Of a stretch of 15,054 bases of DNA, positions 14,601 to 15,054 are shown piece by piece (the first letter of the stretch is position 1; each line of letters opens with the position of its first letter). The notes under the pieces were generated by a model. The model saw only the letters and a list, made by a program, of their open reading frames with translations, was not told the DNA's origin and made no database searches. The DNA is from UBA6168 sp031426435. Its GTDB lineage: Bacteria > Bacteroidota > Bacteroidia > Chitinophagales > Saprospiraceae. Location of the stretch: NCBI GenBank assembly GCA_031426435.1, contig JANPLH010000369.1:1-15054 (forward strand). The letters are read 5' to 3'. The position numbers and the translations under genes were made by a program.

Positions 14601-15044
14601 TTCTTTCAAGGCACCTTTTGTTGTGGAATCATTTGCTTCCAATTCAGCGGGTGGCATTGCTTTCTTCAGGTGAAGCTGGAAAGGGTAATTGTTGATGGTC
14701 ATGCTCAATGCCAAAAAATCGGTGGACAAAGAATCAATATTATAAATGATGGGCACTTCTCCTTTTTGCTTGATTTCATTATCGGAATAGCTGTACTCGT
14801 AGATTTGCTCCATGGTGGTCGGGGTCAAATTGGTTTTCATGGTCTCCTCATTGAACTCATAATAGGTGCCAGTCAGGGTCTCGGTTTCCTTGTTGTTTCG
14901 GTAGCCTTTTTGCAGCTCCCACCGTCCAATGAGGCTGGCTTGGTCAACTACTGGTTTGCCACTGGAGGCGTTGGTTGATTCACTTTGACAGGCAAAGAGC
15001 AAGCAACCGCTGATAAGCAAGGGAAAGGAATTTTTAAATGACAT
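14595..15044 (-). CDS. Small lipoprotein, lipocalin-like
   Basis: The protein has 149 residues. The N-terminus (MSFKNSFPLLISGCLLFAC) is a lipoprotein signal with lipobox LFAC and lipidated Cys19, followed by a Ser/Asn-rich linker that would tether the domain. The folded part begins with LIGRWELQKG (38-47), the L-x-G-x-W start also seen in the small lipoprotein at 3868-4251, and goes on with short strands (TGTYYEFN, IYEYSYSDNEIKQKG, PIIYNIDSLS, LALSMTINN, FQLHLKK), suggesting a lipocalin-like barrel. I recognise no specific family or active site. The gene is convergent with kbl, ending 7 nt from its stop. Its promoter is outside or at the very edge of the window: only 10 nt precede the start. 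Its base composition is closer to the window average than that of the 3868 gene. Confidence 0.8.
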   Translation of the reverse strand: MSFKNSFPLLISGCLLFACQSESTNASSGKPVVDQASLIGRWELQKGYRNNKETETLTGTYYEFNEETMKTNLTPTTMEQIYEYSYSDNEIKQKGEVPIIYNIDSLSTDFLALSMTINNYPFQLHLKKAMPPAELEANDSTTKGALKEL

Positions 15045-15054
15045 GTTTTGGAGA

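Overview
The window looks like chromosomal DNA of a member of the Bacteroidota, most likely a gliding or surface-active lineage such as the Saprospiria; that placement below phylum level is inference. The evidence is the presence of both kinds of type IX secretion (T9SS) C-terminal sorting domain, a choice-of-anchor L/CUB/Ig-repeat surface protein with a gliding-motility-associated C-terminus, several small lipoproteins with an L-x-G-x-W core, the short-chain (SDR) form of threonine dehydrogenase, weak or absent Shine-Dalgarno sequences, and occasional TANNTTTG-like -7 boxes. Most coding DNA is near or above 50% G+C by eye. One small gene and several spacers are clearly AT-richer.

Layout. (1) 1-1368, minus: DUF4403-type lipoprotein, cut by the left edge. 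(2) 1369-1537: divergent promoter region with two near-identical 22-bp palindromes. (3) 1538-3619, plus: secreted protein with a coiled-coil segment, four PDZ domains in a duplicated A-B-A'-B' order and a T9SS type A tail, followed by a terminator. (4) 3868-4251, plus: AT-rich small lipoprotein, convergent on (5) 4406-6343, minus: exported TlpA-like thioredoxin-fold protein; the two share a bidirectional terminator. (6) 6344-6808: gene-free divergent region with repeats and phased ATGATT half-sites. (7) 6809-11563, plus: 1584-residue modular surface protein with a type B sorting domain, followed by a strong terminator. (8) 11628-12095, plus: stand-alone HsdR-N nuclease-fold protein that begins only 13 nt after that terminator. 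(9) 12137-12253: AT-rich inverted repeat. (10) 12336-13271 and 13400-14587, plus: tdh and kbl, together the two-step threonine-to-glycine pathway, separated by two 8-bp-period tandem arrays. (11) 14595-15044, minus: small lipoprotein ending 7 nt from the kbl stop.

How it fits together. Most products act outside the cytoplasm: three lipoproteins, a periplasmic thiol-redox protein and two T9SS cargo proteins. The T9SS machinery itself is not in the window. The clearest metabolic unit is tdh-kbl, which converts L-threonine to 2-amino-3-ketobutyrate and then to glycine plus acetyl-CoA. No CRISPR array, transposase, integrase, rRNA or tRNA gene was seen, and no defence or other multi-gene novel system is evident. 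The most unusual content is in the spacers: twin palindromes, helically phased half-sites, an AT-rich inverted repeat and octamer arrays.
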